Shown here: positions 40,211 to 49,248 of the stretch, piece after piece | How positions within the stretch are numbered: the stretch's first letter is position 1 | How the letters are laid out: every line of letters starts with the position of its first letter | NCBI GenBank assembly: GCA_963792175.1 | Contig: CAWBVG010000015.1 | Location: forward strand, 13,758 to 77,757 | Origin: CAWBVG01 sp963792175 | GTDB lineage: Bacteria > Acidobacteriota > Vicinamibacteria > Vicinamibacterales > CAVVIG01 | Direction of reading: 5' to 3' | Length of the DNA: 64,000 nt | Position numbers and translations under genes: made by a program | The notes under the pieces: generated by a model | Database searches by the model: none | Seen by the model: the letters and a program-made list of their open reading frames with translations, nothing else | Told to the model about the DNA's origin: nothing

Positions 40211-41479
40211 CTACGGTTGCTTGTTATACACTACGCCGCCCTTCATCACCCACGTGACGCGCTCGAGTTCCGTGATGTCGCGCAGCGGATCGCCGGCCAC
40301 CGCGATCAGGTCCGCAAACTTGCCGGCTTCGATCGTCCCGACCCGGTCGCTCCAGCCGATGATTTCCGCGGCCGTCTTTGTCGCCGACAGGATGGCGGCG
40401 ATCGGCGACTGGCCGAGACGGACGCGATACCCGAACTCTCGTCGCGTTCTGGCCGTGCGGGACGACGGCGGCGTCGGTCGCGAAGCCGATCGGCAGGCCC
40501 GCTTTCAGGACCAGCTGGAACGAGGCGTCCTTCATCGCGGCGATCTCTTTCGACCGTGCCTTCTCGGATTCGGGGACGTTCGGGTTCTGCGCGATCGATT
40601 CGCTCGTGTAGACCGTCGGCACGAAGTACGCGTGGTGGGTTCGCAGCAGCTCGACGGCCTCGTCGTCCATCATGCTGCCGTGATCGACCGTGTGCACGCC
40701 GGCGCGAATACCGGCCTTGATGCCGGCGGTGCCGTGCAGGTGCGCGGCCACGTGCTTGCCCCAGCGCGCCGCCTCCTCGACGGCGACGCGCATTTCTTCT
40801 TCGGAGTATTGCTGTCCGCCGGGCGGCGCGCCCTTCGACAGCACGGCGCCGGTGCCGAGGATCTTGATGAAATCGGCGCCCTGCTTGAGATTGGTGCGGA
40901 CGGCCTTGCGCACTTCGTCGGGGCCGTCCGCAAGGTTTCTCACGATCGGTACGTCGACGAAGATCGAGAACTGACGCGCGTCGCCGGCGCCGCCGGTCGG
41001 CGAGACGTAGTTTCCCGAGGCGAGCAGCCGCGGGCCGGGGACCACGCCCTCGTCGATCGCCTTCCGCAGGTCGATGTCGGTGAACGGCCAGGTCGGCCCC
41101 ATGTCGCGGCAGGTCGTGAACCCGGCCATCAACGTGACCAGCGCGTTGTGCGCGCCGTGCAGCGCCGCCTGCCCCGGCGTCGTCTTCAGCAGCTCGTCTT
41201 CCCAGTGCACGCCCGTGCTCGTCAGATGCGTGTGGAGATCGATCAGCCCCGGAAGCAGGGTGGCGCCCCCGAGATCGATGATGCGCGCACCGGCCGGAAT
41301 CTGTGACGTGCTGCCGGCGGACGCGATGCGATCGCCGCGAATGACGACGACCGCGGGTCGCGGTCACGGTACCGGCACGTGCCAGCGATCATCCTGGCCG
41401 CGCGAATCACCGTCACCGGTGCGGGCGCCTGACCGCCGACCATCGAGATCGCCGCGGCGACCGCAAGAAGCTGTTTCAT
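40211..41479 (-). CDS. Secreted amidohydrolase-superfamily protein (Xaa-Pro dipeptidase/imidazolonepropionase-like)
   Basis: Metal-dependent hydrolase of about 420 residues. ATG at 41479 gives a signal peptide (M-K-Q-L-L-A-V-A-A-A-I). After a frame change near 41370 the core reads I-D-L-G-G-A-T-L-L-P-G-L-I-D-L-H-T-H (metal-binding HxH), carbamylated-Lys region D-F-I-K-I-L-G-T-G-A, H-V-A-A-H-L-H-G, V-D-H-G-S-M-M-D and the final metal Asp in G-F-A-T-D-A-A. Another frame change near 40440 leads to the end W-V-M-K-G-G-V-V-Y-N-K-Q-P. Such secreted proteins are often Xaa-Pro dipeptidases, which would suit the downstream PruA, but the substrate cannot be read from sequence. Confidence 0.83.
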
Positions 41480-41487
41480 AGGGTGTC

Positions 41488-41493
41488 TATAAT
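41488..41493. promoter_or_regulatory. Consensus -10 box TATAAT shared by divergent genes
   Basis: TATAAT sits eight bases before the ATG at 41502 on the plus strand. The minus strand reads TATTAT about nine to ten bases before the amidohydrolase ATG at 41479. Only 22 bases separate the two start codons, and no ribosome-binding site is present on either side, so both transcripts would be leaderless or nearly so and could not be transcribed at the same moment. Confidence 0.55.
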
Positions 41494-41501
41494 ACGTGGC
41501 T

Positions 41502-42698
41502 ATGCCGATCGGCACGGCGGTTCACGATCGCACGTTCGCGCTCGCCGGGAGCCTGAATTACCGCGAATGGTCTGGCTACTACGCCGTCAGCGCCTACGAG
41601 GCCCACCACGAGCACGAGTACAACGCGATCCGCAACGCTTCGGCCCTCATCGACGTCTCGCCGCTGTTCAAGTACCTGATTCGCGGGCGCGACGCCGTCA
41701 AGCTCGTGGACCGCGTCATCACGCGCGACGCCTTCAAGCTGGCGATCGGACAGGTGTTCTACACACCCTGGTGCGACGAGCACGGCAAGGTCATCGACGA
41801 TGGGACCGTGACGCGACTCGACGAAGACAGCTTCCGCTGGACCGCCGCGGATCCCAGCCTGCGATGGCTTTCGCAGAACGCGATCGGACTCGACGTCGCC
41901 ATCGAGGACATCTCCGAACAGGTGGCCGCGCTGGCCCTGCAGGGGCCCACATCCGGCAAGCTGCTCGACGCCGTCGCGGATGCCGATGTCAGAAGCCTGA
42001 AGTACTTCCGCATGACGCGCGGCGCCATCGCCGGCGTGCCGGTCGACATCTCGCGCACGGGATACACCGGCGACCTTGGCTACGAGATCTGGATGCCGTG
42101 GGATCGGGCCACGGCCGTCTGGGACGCGCTGATGTCGCGCGGCCGCCCGTACGATATTCATCCGGCCGGAATGCTCGCGCTCGATGTCGCCCGGGTCGAA
42201 GCGGGCCTCCTGCTCATCGAGGTCGATTTCAACAGCAGCAAGAAGGCGCTGATCGAGTCCCAGAAGTACTCGCCGTACGAAATGGGTCTCGGCCGGCTCG
42301 TGCAGCTCGACGCGCGGCCGTTCGTCGGCCGGACACCGCTCGCCGAGGAACATCGCCGCGGCCCGGCGCGGCAGATTGTCGGGCTGGACATCAGTTGGCC
42401 CGCGATCGAGGCGTTATACGAGGACATCGGTCTGGCGCCGCAGGTGTCTGCCGCCGCGTCGCGCGTCGCCGTGCCCGTTTACAAGGTCGGCCGCCAGGTC
42501 GGGCGCGCGACGACGACCACGTGGTCGCCGGTCCTGAAGAAGATGATCGCGCTGGCGACGGTCGCGGCGCCGCACACCGCGCCGGGCACCGAGCTCGAGT
42601 GTGAAGTGACGGTGGAAGCCGTCCGTCACCGCGTCCCGGCGACGGTCGTCAAGACGCCGTTCTTCAATCCGCCGCGGAAAACCGCTCCGATCAAGTAA
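41502..42698 (+). CDS. GcvT-like tetrahydrofolate-dependent aminomethyltransferase
   Basis: Intact protein of 398 residues with the GcvT fold, longer than some homologues by its C-terminal barrel. Landmarks: W-S-G-Y-Y-A-V-S-A-Y-E near the start, V-I-D-D-G-T-V-T-R-L (catalytic Asp region), L-A-L-Q-G-P-T-S-G-K-L-L, and S-R-T-G-Y-T-G-D-L-G-Y-E-I. No GcvP or GcvH is nearby, so it is more likely one of the stand-alone relatives that move a methyl group from dimethylglycine, sarcosine or similar methylated compounds to folate. Start at 41502 is set by the -10 box; a GTG two codons upstream is also possible. The sigma factor begins 5 bases after the stop. Confidence 0.82.
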   Translation: MPIGTAVHDRTFALAGSLNYREWSGYYAVSAYEAHHEHEYNAIRNASALIDVSPLFKYLIRGRDAVKLVDRVITRDAFKLAIGQVFYTPWCDEHGKVIDDGTVTRLDEDSFRWTAADPSLRWLSQNAIGLDVAIEDISEQVAALALQGPTSGKLLDAVADADVRSLKYFRMTRGAIAGVPVDISRTGYTGDLGYEIWMPWDRATAVWDALMSRGRPYDIHPAGMLALDVARVEAGLLLIEVDFNSSKKALIESQKYSPYEMGLGRLVQLDARPFVGRTPLAEEHRRGPARQIVGLDISWPAIEALYEDIGLAPQVSAAASRVAVPVYKVGRQVGRATTTTWSPVLKKMIALATVAAPHTAPGTELECEVTVEAVRHRVPATVVKTPFFNPPRKTAPIK

Positions 42699-42703
42699 CC
42701 AGA

Positions 42704-43279
42704 ATGGCCCGGGACACAAAGATCTCTCCGGGTGGCGGAACCGAATCCGCCGAACTGGAGTTGTGCCGCCACATGGAGGCGTACCTGGAGGGCCGGATCG
42801 AGGCGTTCGACGCGCTGTACGCGGCGCTGGCGGCCCGCGTCCGGCGGTTTCAGCTGTCGCTGTGCCGCGATGCGTCGCTCGCCGACGATCTCACGCAGGA
42901 AACGTTCCTGCAGATGCACCGGTCGCGCCGCACCTACGAGCCTGGCCGGCCGGTCACGCCCTGGGTGTTCGCGATCGCGCGCCATGTCTATCTCATGCAC
43001 CGCCGCGCCACGGCGCGCCGGCTGCGCTTCGAAGCGACGGTGGCCGCCGATGCCCGCTCGGACGAGACCATGCACGATGCGGCGCGGGCGTTGGGGGACG
43101 CGGACGAAGTGCGGCACGCGCTGCGCGACGTGCCGGCCGATCAGCGTCAGGCGCTGCTGATGCATCACGTGCACGGGTGGAGCTTTTCGGAGATCGCGAC
43201 GCGTCTGGGGATTCGCGTCAACGCCGCGAAAACGCGCGCCTTTCGCGGCATGCGCCGGCTGAGGGGTCACCTGCGATGA
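42704..43279 (+). CDS. ECF-type RNA polymerase sigma factor
   Basis: Intact 191-residue sigma-70-family factor. Region 2 contains A-D-D-L-T-Q-E-T-F-L-Q-M-H and V-T-P-W-V-F-A-I-A-R-H; region 4 has L-R-D-V-P-A-D-Q-R-Q-A-L-L-M-H-H-V-H-G-W and the helix-turn-helix S-E-I-A-T-R-L-G-I. ATG at 42704 follows the GcvT-like stop by five bases; downstream the NrsF-like anti-sigma starts at 43276, overlapping the stop (ATGA). This sigma/NrsF pairing is well known in other bacteria and implies release of the sigma factor after a membrane-sensed signal. Confidence 0.92.
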   Translation: MARDTKISPGGGTESAELELCRHMEAYLEGRIEAFDALYAALAARVRRFQLSLCRDASLADDLTQETFLQMHRSRRTYEPGRPVTPWVFAIARHVYLMHRRATARRLRFEATVAADARSDETMHDAARALGDADEVRHALRDVPADQRQALLMHHVHGWSFSEIATRLGIRVNAAKTRAFRGMRRLRGHLR

Positions 43280-44332
43280 ATGACGACCTGCCTCGCCGAA
43301 GCCCGGGCGAATCATCCCGCGGACCCAAGGCGGACCTTCGAGCCGCGAACCTTCGAGCCATAGTATCCCGCGACCTTCGGCCACTACGGCCGCTGTGGCC
43401 GCCGTCGAGGCGGGCTCTCGCCCTGACGCCGCTCGCCATCGCGATCGTGGTCGGGGTCCCGCTGGTCAACTTTTTCCGCACCGATCTCGCGGCGCTCGGT
43501 GTTCGTCAAAGCCTGGGGGTTGTCGGTGGTCGAGTCGGCGGCTGGTCTGGCGATCGTCGCGCTCGGGTTGCGCGAGGCGATCCCCGGCCGCGCGCTGCGG
43601 AGACGCGCGCTCTTGATCGCGGCGCTCGCCGGGCTGGCGCTGCCGCTCGTCATCTATCGCGTGACCACCGACACGTTCACCGTCGGTCCTCGCACGTGGG
43701 CGCAGTGGCGATTCGGCATGGTGTGTTTCCGCACCTCGGTCCTGGCCGCCACACCCGTCCTGCTCGTCTCCGCCTTTTTGACGAAGCGCGCGTTTCCGCT
43801 TCATCGCGTGGCGACCGGCATTCTGTGGGGCCTCGGATGCGGGCTGATCGCCGACGCCGGGCTGCGGTTGTATTGCGAGTTCACGACGCTGCCGCACATG
43901 CTCCTGGAGCACTTTGCCGCGGTTGTCGCGTCGATGCTCCTTGGCGTGGTCATGACAGCGTCGTCGCTCCGCCATCGGAACCGAGTGAGAGAGTTCAGGC
44001 CTGCCCTCCGGCCCGTCGTAGATTTCGACGCGCCTTGGATTCTTGCGGGGCTGGGGACTGTCGAATCCTGGAGTCAGGTGCGCGGGCTGGCGATCGTCAC
44101 GCGTCGCGCCTGCGCGAATCAGATGCCCGGCCGTGCGTTGAGGATCACCGCGCTGGTCGCGGCCGCCATCGTCGGACTGGCGATTCCTCTGTCGTATCTG
44201 CGCGCAACGCGCCGACAACTTCGATCGTGGGGCCCAGATCGTCGGTCGGAGTGGCGGATACGGCATGCGACGTGCTTCCGCACGTCGGTGCTGGCCGCCA
44301 CGCCGATACTGCGCGAGCGTCTGCTTTGCTGA
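43276..44332 (+). CDS. NrsF (DUF1109)-like anti-sigma membrane protein (frameshifted, end unresolved)
   Basis: Polytopic membrane protein that would hold the ECF sigma factor inactive at the membrane. After a charged N-terminus, hydrophobic segments follow: L-A-L-T-P-L-A-I-A-I-V-V-G-V, A-A-G-L-A-I-V-A-L-G-L, L-L-I-A-A-L-A-G-L-A-L-P-L-V, V-L-A-A-T-P-V-L-L-V and others. One frame change near 43495. The W-x-x-x-x-F-G-M-V-C-F-R-T-S block is characteristic. Family sequence ends near 43985, but no stop occurs there and the frame runs to 44332 into a decayed second copy; a single indel near 43985 would create a TGA. The N-terminal 25 residues are built from A-D-L-R-A-A-N-L-R-A words (43333-43400). 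Confidence 0.72.
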
Positions 44333-44560
44333 CGCGGCGTGCGTTCGCTCTGTCGTCCGGTGGCGGCCGGTATCCTCTGGGTCGTGCGGGTGATCGCCGA
44401 TGCTGGCTGCGGCTGTCGTGGTTCGACGAGCATGCCACAGTGATGCCGAGCACTTTGGCGCGGTCGTTTCGCGATGCGCGCTGGTGCGATCATCGCACCG
44501 CAACGTCTTGCCGTCGATCGCCCTCGTTCAGCGCACGCTCGGCGAAACTCGATAACGTCG
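44050..44560 (+). pseudogene. Decayed partial duplicate of the NrsF-like gene
   Basis: Repeats the order of the intact copy: V-E-S, then P-G-R-A-L-R near 44130, V-G-L-A-I-P-L-S near 44170, R-S-E-W-R-I-R-H-A-T-C-F-R-T-S-V-L-A-A-T-P near 44240-44310 (against W-R-F-G-M-V-C-F-R-T-S-V-L-A-A-T-P in the parent), then R-R-A-F-A-L-S and A-G-I-L-W in other frames and H-F-G-A-V-V-S near 44455. Substitutions as well as frame changes are frequent, so this is true decay and not only sequencing error. It fills the space between the NrsF and Rieske genes. Nothing else is visible there. Confidence 0.7.
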
Positions 44561-44663
44561 AGGTATCGGAGGCCCTAACATGCTCCGCGATAGGCAGCCC
44601 AAGGGTGCGCTACGAGTGCAAAGCGGACGGCGATCGGATCGACTGTTCACTGTACGCAGGCCT

Positions 44664-45767
44664 TCAGCGCCCTCGCGCGCGTCGAACGATTTCGTCGAAC
44701 GACCAGAGCAACGCTTCGCGTTCTGAGTATGGCCCCGGCGTGTAGACCCTCGAATTGATCCCCGCCTGCGATTGCTCCGCGATCCACCAGTCTTCGCGGT
44801 TCGTGAGATCCCAGAACTCGATGGCATCGTCCGCCTGAAACGCAGGCCGCGCGAGCTCCTCGGGGTGGAAGTGCCATTCGCAGACGATCTCGGTCCGATC
44901 GTGCGCGCGCGGCCAGAGCGTGTGCGTCATCATGTAATCGGGATGCAGGCTGAGCAGCAGGTTCGGGTAGATCGAGTAGTAGGCCACCTGCTGGCGCTGT
45001 GATTCGCTGAGCCCGGGCAGGTACTCGCGCCGCCGTTTGCCGTCCATGCTCATCGTCTCGACGCCTTCACGAAACCCCATCGCGCCGCCGCAGTAGCAGG
45101 CCGTCGGCTCCACGTTGTCCGCGCCGAGGTAGTGGTGCAGGCGGTTCAGCGCCGGATGCAGGTTCGGACAGTGCAGGCACTCGTTGAAGTTGAGGACGAT
45201 CAGCTTCCAGTTTGCCTTCACGTCATAGACGATGCGCCTGCCGAGTCTGAGGTCGCCCATCCTCCACGCGGCAAACCGGTCCGGCAGGTCGCGCAGCTGC
45301 GCACGCAACGCCCGATCTCTGTCCTGCCCATCCCGCCCATCCTGCCCGTCCCGCCCGAGGTGGACGAAGATGTGTCCGTCCCAGGTCTCGCAGCCGGCCC
45401 GATGGAGCGGATAGTCCTCCTTGCGGAACTCCGGCGCCATATGCGGCGCTGCGAGCAGCTGTCCATCGAGGTCGTACGTCCATGCGTGGTAGGGACACTG
45501 GATGCGCCCGGCGAAGTGACCGTCGGACTGCTCGCACAGCCTCGTGCCGCGGTGACGGCACACGTTGAACAGCGCGTGGATGTCGCCCGATCCATCGCGC
45601 GTGACGATCACGCTGTCGTCTCCAAGCGCGCGCGTGAAGTAATCGCCGGCGTTGGGAATCTGATCGGCGCGCCCGGCGCAGATCCAGCGGTTGAAGTAGA
45701 AGCGCTCGAGCTCCGCGCGATAGAAATCCGGATCGGCGTAAAAGCGCCGCGGCAGCGTCGTGTGCAT
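44664..45767 (-). CDS. Rieske [2Fe-2S] non-heme iron oxygenase, alpha subunit
   Basis: Intact protein of 367 residues of the ring-hydroxylating/betaine-demethylating oxygenase family. Rieske ligands: C-R-H-R-G-T-R-L-C and C-P-Y-H-A-W-T-Y (CxH and CxxH). Mononuclear iron site in N-F-N-E-C-L-H-C-P-N-L-H-P, with the bridging acidic residue upstream. The family includes aromatic dioxygenases and glycine-betaine or carnitine monooxygenases; the proximity of GcvT-like and betaine-aldehyde-type genes favours a methylamine role, by inference. The Rieske and catalytic domains are separated by a linker with R-D-G-Q-D-G-R-D-G-Q-D, encoded by a DNA word array (45319-45358). No reductase gene is adjacent. 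Confidence 0.88.
   Translation of the reverse strand: MHTTLPRRFYADPDFYRAELERFYFNRWICAGRADQIPNAGDYFTRALGDDSVIVTRDGSGDIHALFNVCRHRGTRLCEQSDGHFAGRIQCPYHAWTYDLDGQLLAAPHMAPEFRKEDYPLHRAGCETWDGHIFVHLGRDGQDGRDGQDRDRALRAQLRDLPDRFAAWRMGDLRLGRRIVYDVKANWKLIVLNFNECLHCPNLHPALNRLHHYLGADNVEPTACYCGGAMGFREGVETMSMDGKRRREYLPGLSESQRQQVAYYSIYPNLLLSLHPDYMMTHTLWPRAHDRTEIVCEWHFHPEELARPAFQADDAIEFWDLTNREDWWIAEQSQAGINSRVYTPGPYSEREALLWSFDEIVRRARGR
45319..45358. repeat. In-frame CCTGCCCRTCCYGCC word array inside the Rieske gene
   Basis: Words GTCCTGCCC, ATCCCGCCC, ATCCTGCCC and GTCCCGCCC follow one another. Because the unit is nine bases the frame is kept and the protein gains D-G-Q-D-G-R-D-G-Q-D. The word is nearly the same as in the M14 peptidase at 29601-29640. 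Confidence 0.78.
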
Positions 45768-45795
45768 CGAGCGTTCATGATACAACCGCCTTCAC

Positions 45796-47138
45796 ATGGC
45801 GACGCTCAAGCGCGCGCTCGGCCGCTGGGATCTGACGGCGATCGGCGTCAACCAGGTGATCGGCGGCGCGATCTTCCTCGTGCCCTCGCAGGTCGCGGCC
45901 CAGATCGGCGCGTGGAGTCCGATCGGTTTCGTGCTGATGGGCGTCGCGACCCTCGCCGTGGCGCTGTGCTTCGCCGAAGTCGGCAGCCGGTTCGATCGCA
46001 CCGGCGGACCGTACGTCTACACCCGCGCGGCATTCGGACGCTTCGTCGCGTTCGAAGTGGGCTGGATGCAATGGTTCACGCGCGCCGCCAGCCAGGCGAG
46101 CGTGATGGCCGGCATCGCCGTCGCCCTCGGCTACTACTGGCCGGCGGTCACCATCGGCTGGCCGCGCGCCGCGGTCCTCATCGGCATCACGTCGGCGCTG
46201 GCCTGGGTCAACGTCCGCGGAATCCGGCAGAGCGCGTGGGTCGTCAACGCGCTCACCATCGGCAAGCTGCTCCCGCTGGCGCTGTTCATCGTCGTCGGCC
46301 TGTTCTTCATCGAGCCGTCCCGGCTCGACGACGTTGCCGCCGATCACCCTGAACCAGGTCTCGACCGCCGCGCTGCTGCTGATTTTCATCTTCGGCGGCT
46401 TCGACGTCGTCGGCACGCCGGCGGGCGAGGCGGTCGATCCGCGCCGTGACGTCCCGTTCGCGCTGGTGACGACGATTCTCGCGGTGATGACGATCATGAC
46501 GCTCGCGCAAATCGTCGCGCAGGGCGTGTTGCCCGATCTCGCGCCGCACGCGACGCCGATCGCCGATGCCGCGGCGGTGTTCCTCGGATCGGCCGGGGCG
46601 CTGCTCGTGGGCGCCGGATCGGTGGTCTCGATGACCGGCAACAACGCCGGTCAGGTGCTGAGCGGATCGCGCATGCTGTTCGCGCTGGCCGAGCACGGCG
46701 AGCTGCCGGCGTTCTTTGCGCGGATTCATCCGCGCTTCCGGACGCCGTCGAACGCCGTGATCTTCACGTCGGTGGTGGCGGTGCTGCTCGCGCTGTCCGG
46801 CTCGTGGGCCAAGCTCGCGGTCGTCAGCGCGGTCGCGCGACTCGTCACCTACGCCGGCGTCAGCGCGGCAACGCTCCGGCTGCGGGCGCCGGCATTCGCG
46901 GCGAGCGTGCCGTCAGCCACCTTCGTCGCGCCGCTCGGTCCGATCGTGCCGATCGTCGCGCATCGCGATGTCGCTTGGCGTCGCCGCCGGGGCGACGCGC
47001 GAGCAGTTGATCGGCGGGCTGGCCGCGCTCGTGGTCGGTGGGGTGATGTACGTGATACGGCGACTTCACTCGAAGCGCACCGCCGTCGTATTCCCGCCGC
47101 TGACCACGACGCCGACACGTTCATCGCGCGCCGGTTGA
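45796..47138 (+). CDS. APC-family amino-acid permease (frameshifted)
   Basis: Inner-membrane transporter of about 440 residues with 12 expected helices. N-terminal hallmark G-V-N-Q-V-I-G-G-A-I-F-L-V-P in helix 1 and G-G-P-Y-V-Y-T-R-A-A-F-G-R in helix 3; later I-F-G-G-F-D-V-V-G-T-P-A-G-E-A and L-S-G-S-R-M-L-F-A-L-A. Frame changes near 46335 and 46965. Its C-terminus overlaps the convergent threonine dehydratase by about 70 bases in the frame that reads V-M-Y-V-I-R-R, so the true end may be earlier. Divergent from the Rieske gene by 28 bases with a TATCAT/GATACA segment between. Substrate not evident; glycine, threonine or betaine-related amines would fit the context. Confidence 0.82.
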
Positions 47139-48006
47139 TACGCGCCGGACAAGAGCGCCGACATCGCGGCGGCGCCGCCGGGTTCGGCGACGATACGAAG
47201 GGCGTCCCACAACGTGCGTTGTGCGCCGGCGATGGCCGCGTCGTCGACCAGGACGACGCGATCGACGTAGTCGCGGGCGAGTGGGAACATCAGTTCCCCG
47301 ACGCGCCGCGGCGCCAGCGAATCCGCGGCGATGCCGCCGGCCGGCGCGTCGACCGGACGTCCGGCCTTGAGCGCCTCGCTCAGCGTCGGCGCCAACGCGG
47401 GCTCGACGCCGACGACGCGGACGCGGCCGCGATACCAGGCGGCGATTCCGCCAATCAGCCCGCCGCCGCCGACGGCCACGAGCACGCGTGTCGAGATCGG
47501 GCGCCTGCGCCTCGAGCTCGAGCCCCAGCGTTCCCTGACCGAGCAGCGTCTCGCGCTGATCGAAGGCGTGCACCGGCAGCGCGCCGGTTTTCGCCGCCCA
47601 CGCCTCGCTGGCGGCAAGCGCCTCGGCATATCGTTCGCCGCCGACCACGAGATCCGCGCCGTAGCTGCGGATCCGCTCGACCTTGGCCGGCGACGAGATC
47701 GTCGGCACGAAGATCTTCGCAGGCACCTTCAGCTGCATCGCGGCGTAGGCGACGGCGGCGCCGTGGTTCCCGCCTGACGCGGCCACCACGCCAGCGGCCG
47801 GCACTGTGCGCGTCAACAGGTTGGCAAAGGCCCCGCGCGTCTTGAACGAGCTGCCGCGCTGCAGCAACTCGAGCTTGACCACGACACGCGACTGCGCCGA
47901 GGCCGAGGTCGGCGCCGGCGACCTCGACGATCGGCGTCCTGCGAATGTAGGGCTGGATGAGCGCGTAGACGCGCTCGATATCGGGTCGATCGATCGTGTC
48001 ACCCAT
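47066..48006 (-). CDS. Threonine/serine dehydratase-like PLP enzyme (frameshifted)
   Basis: Fold-II PLP enzyme of about 315 residues, converting threonine or serine to the oxoacid and ammonia. PLP Lys in G-S-S-F-K-T-R-G-A, cofactor loops S-G-G-N-H-G-A-A-V-A and V-G-G-G-G-L-I-G-G-I-A. The length fits catabolic threonine dehydratases without ACT domain. Frame changes near 47900 and 47490. The end V-V-S-G-G-N-T-T is typical. It is convergent with the permease and co-directional with pilT, which ends 4 bases before its start. Threonine or serine racemase activity is an alternative. Confidence 0.85.
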
Positions 48007-48010
48007 CGAG

Positions 48011-49248
48011 TCAGCCGAGCAGGCGCTCGAACTCCTCGGGATGGCCGGCGCGCGCCAGCGCTTCCTTGCGGTCGATCAGATCGCGCTTGACCAGCTCGGT
48101 CAGCGACTCCTCCAGCGTAAACGAGCCCTGCTTGCGGGTGATCGTGATCTCCTGGTGCAGATGCTGCAGCGCGTTCTTCCGGATGTGCTGCCGCGCGCCG
48201 TAGCCGACCATCAGCAGCTCCGCCGCCGGAATCATCCCGCCGCCGTTCTTCGGAATCAGCGTCTGCGTCATCACCGCCGCCAGCGCCATCGCCAGCTCCT
48301 GGCGGATGGTGTTCTGGCGCTCGGGCGGAAACGAATCGGCGATCCGGCCGACGGTCGTCGAGACGTCGGTGGTGTGCAGGCTCGAGAACACGAGGTGGCC
48401 GGTTTCGCCGGCCGCGACCGCAATCTGCATCGTCTCCGGATCGCGCATCTCGCCGACGACGATGATGTCGGGCGCCTGGCGGAGCGCGGCGCGCAGCGCG
48501 GTCGGGAAATCCGGCGCGTCGATGCCGATTTCGACCTGCTCGATCAGGCAGCGCCGGTGCGGGTGCTCGTACTCGATCGGATCCTCGATGGTGATGATGT
48601 GGCGCGCGTCGCGGTGGTTGATCTCGTTGACGAGCGCCGCGAGCGTGGTCGTCTTGCCGGATCCGGTCGGACCGCCGACCAGGACGAGGCCGCGCGGCAG
48701 GCGCGTCAGCGCTTCGATGTTGGGCGGCAGGTTCAGCGACGCAAAGCGCGGCACGGTGGACGGCAGGCGCCGGATCGCCGCCGCCGAGCGTCCGCGCTCG
48801 TGATGCAGGTTGATCCGGAAGCGCCCGAGATCCGGCGTCCGGAACGAGCCGTCGGCGATGCCGACGTCGAGGTACTGCTTGCGCGCGTGCGGCGGCAGCG
48901 CCGGCGCAATCGCGTCCTCGATTTCTTCGCTGCCGAGCGGCGCTTCGTCGAGCGGCGTCACGACGCCGTCCACGCGGAGCGACGGCGGCGCGCCGGCGAC
49001 GAGCAGCAGATCGCTGCCGGACCGTTCGACGACCTCGCGCCAGCCACCCGCGCAGGCGAGCGGTTTGCAGGTCGTCCCCTGCGGAAGCGCGGGAATCGCG
49101 CACTGCGGGCCGCGGCGCTCCCGCGTTCAGTTCGTTGACGAGCGCGTCGAGGTCGTCCGGCGGCGTCATCGGCGTGCCGCGCAACGATCCGCAATCGGCA
49201 CAACATCTCGAGCCGGACCTTGCTGAACTGCGTGTCCGCGCTGCTCAT
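48011..49248 (-). CDS. pilT: Type IV pilus retraction ATPase PilT (frameshifted N-terminus)
   Basis: Hexameric ATPase that powers pilus retraction. Walker A G-P-T-G-S-G-K-T-T-T, Asp box D-P-I-E-Y-E-H, Walker B D-I-I-V-V-G-E-M-R-D and the His box S-S-L-H-T-T-D are all present in a clean 320-residue body. The N-terminal 90 residues (from M-S-S-A-D-T-Q-F at 49248) need two or three frame corrections. Its ATG overlaps the stop of the DUF2461 gene (ATGA). The expected A-I-R-x-L segment is A-A-I-R-R-L-P. No other pilus genes lie here, as is usual for pilT. Confidence 0.9.

Noticed and set aside
48011..49184. A single large protein joining PilT and threonine dehydratase, suggested by a long continuous minus-strand frame from 49184 to 47121
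   Set aside because: The frame only switches between real and shadow coding; the PilT stop at 48011 and the dehydratase start at 48006 are clear in their own frames.
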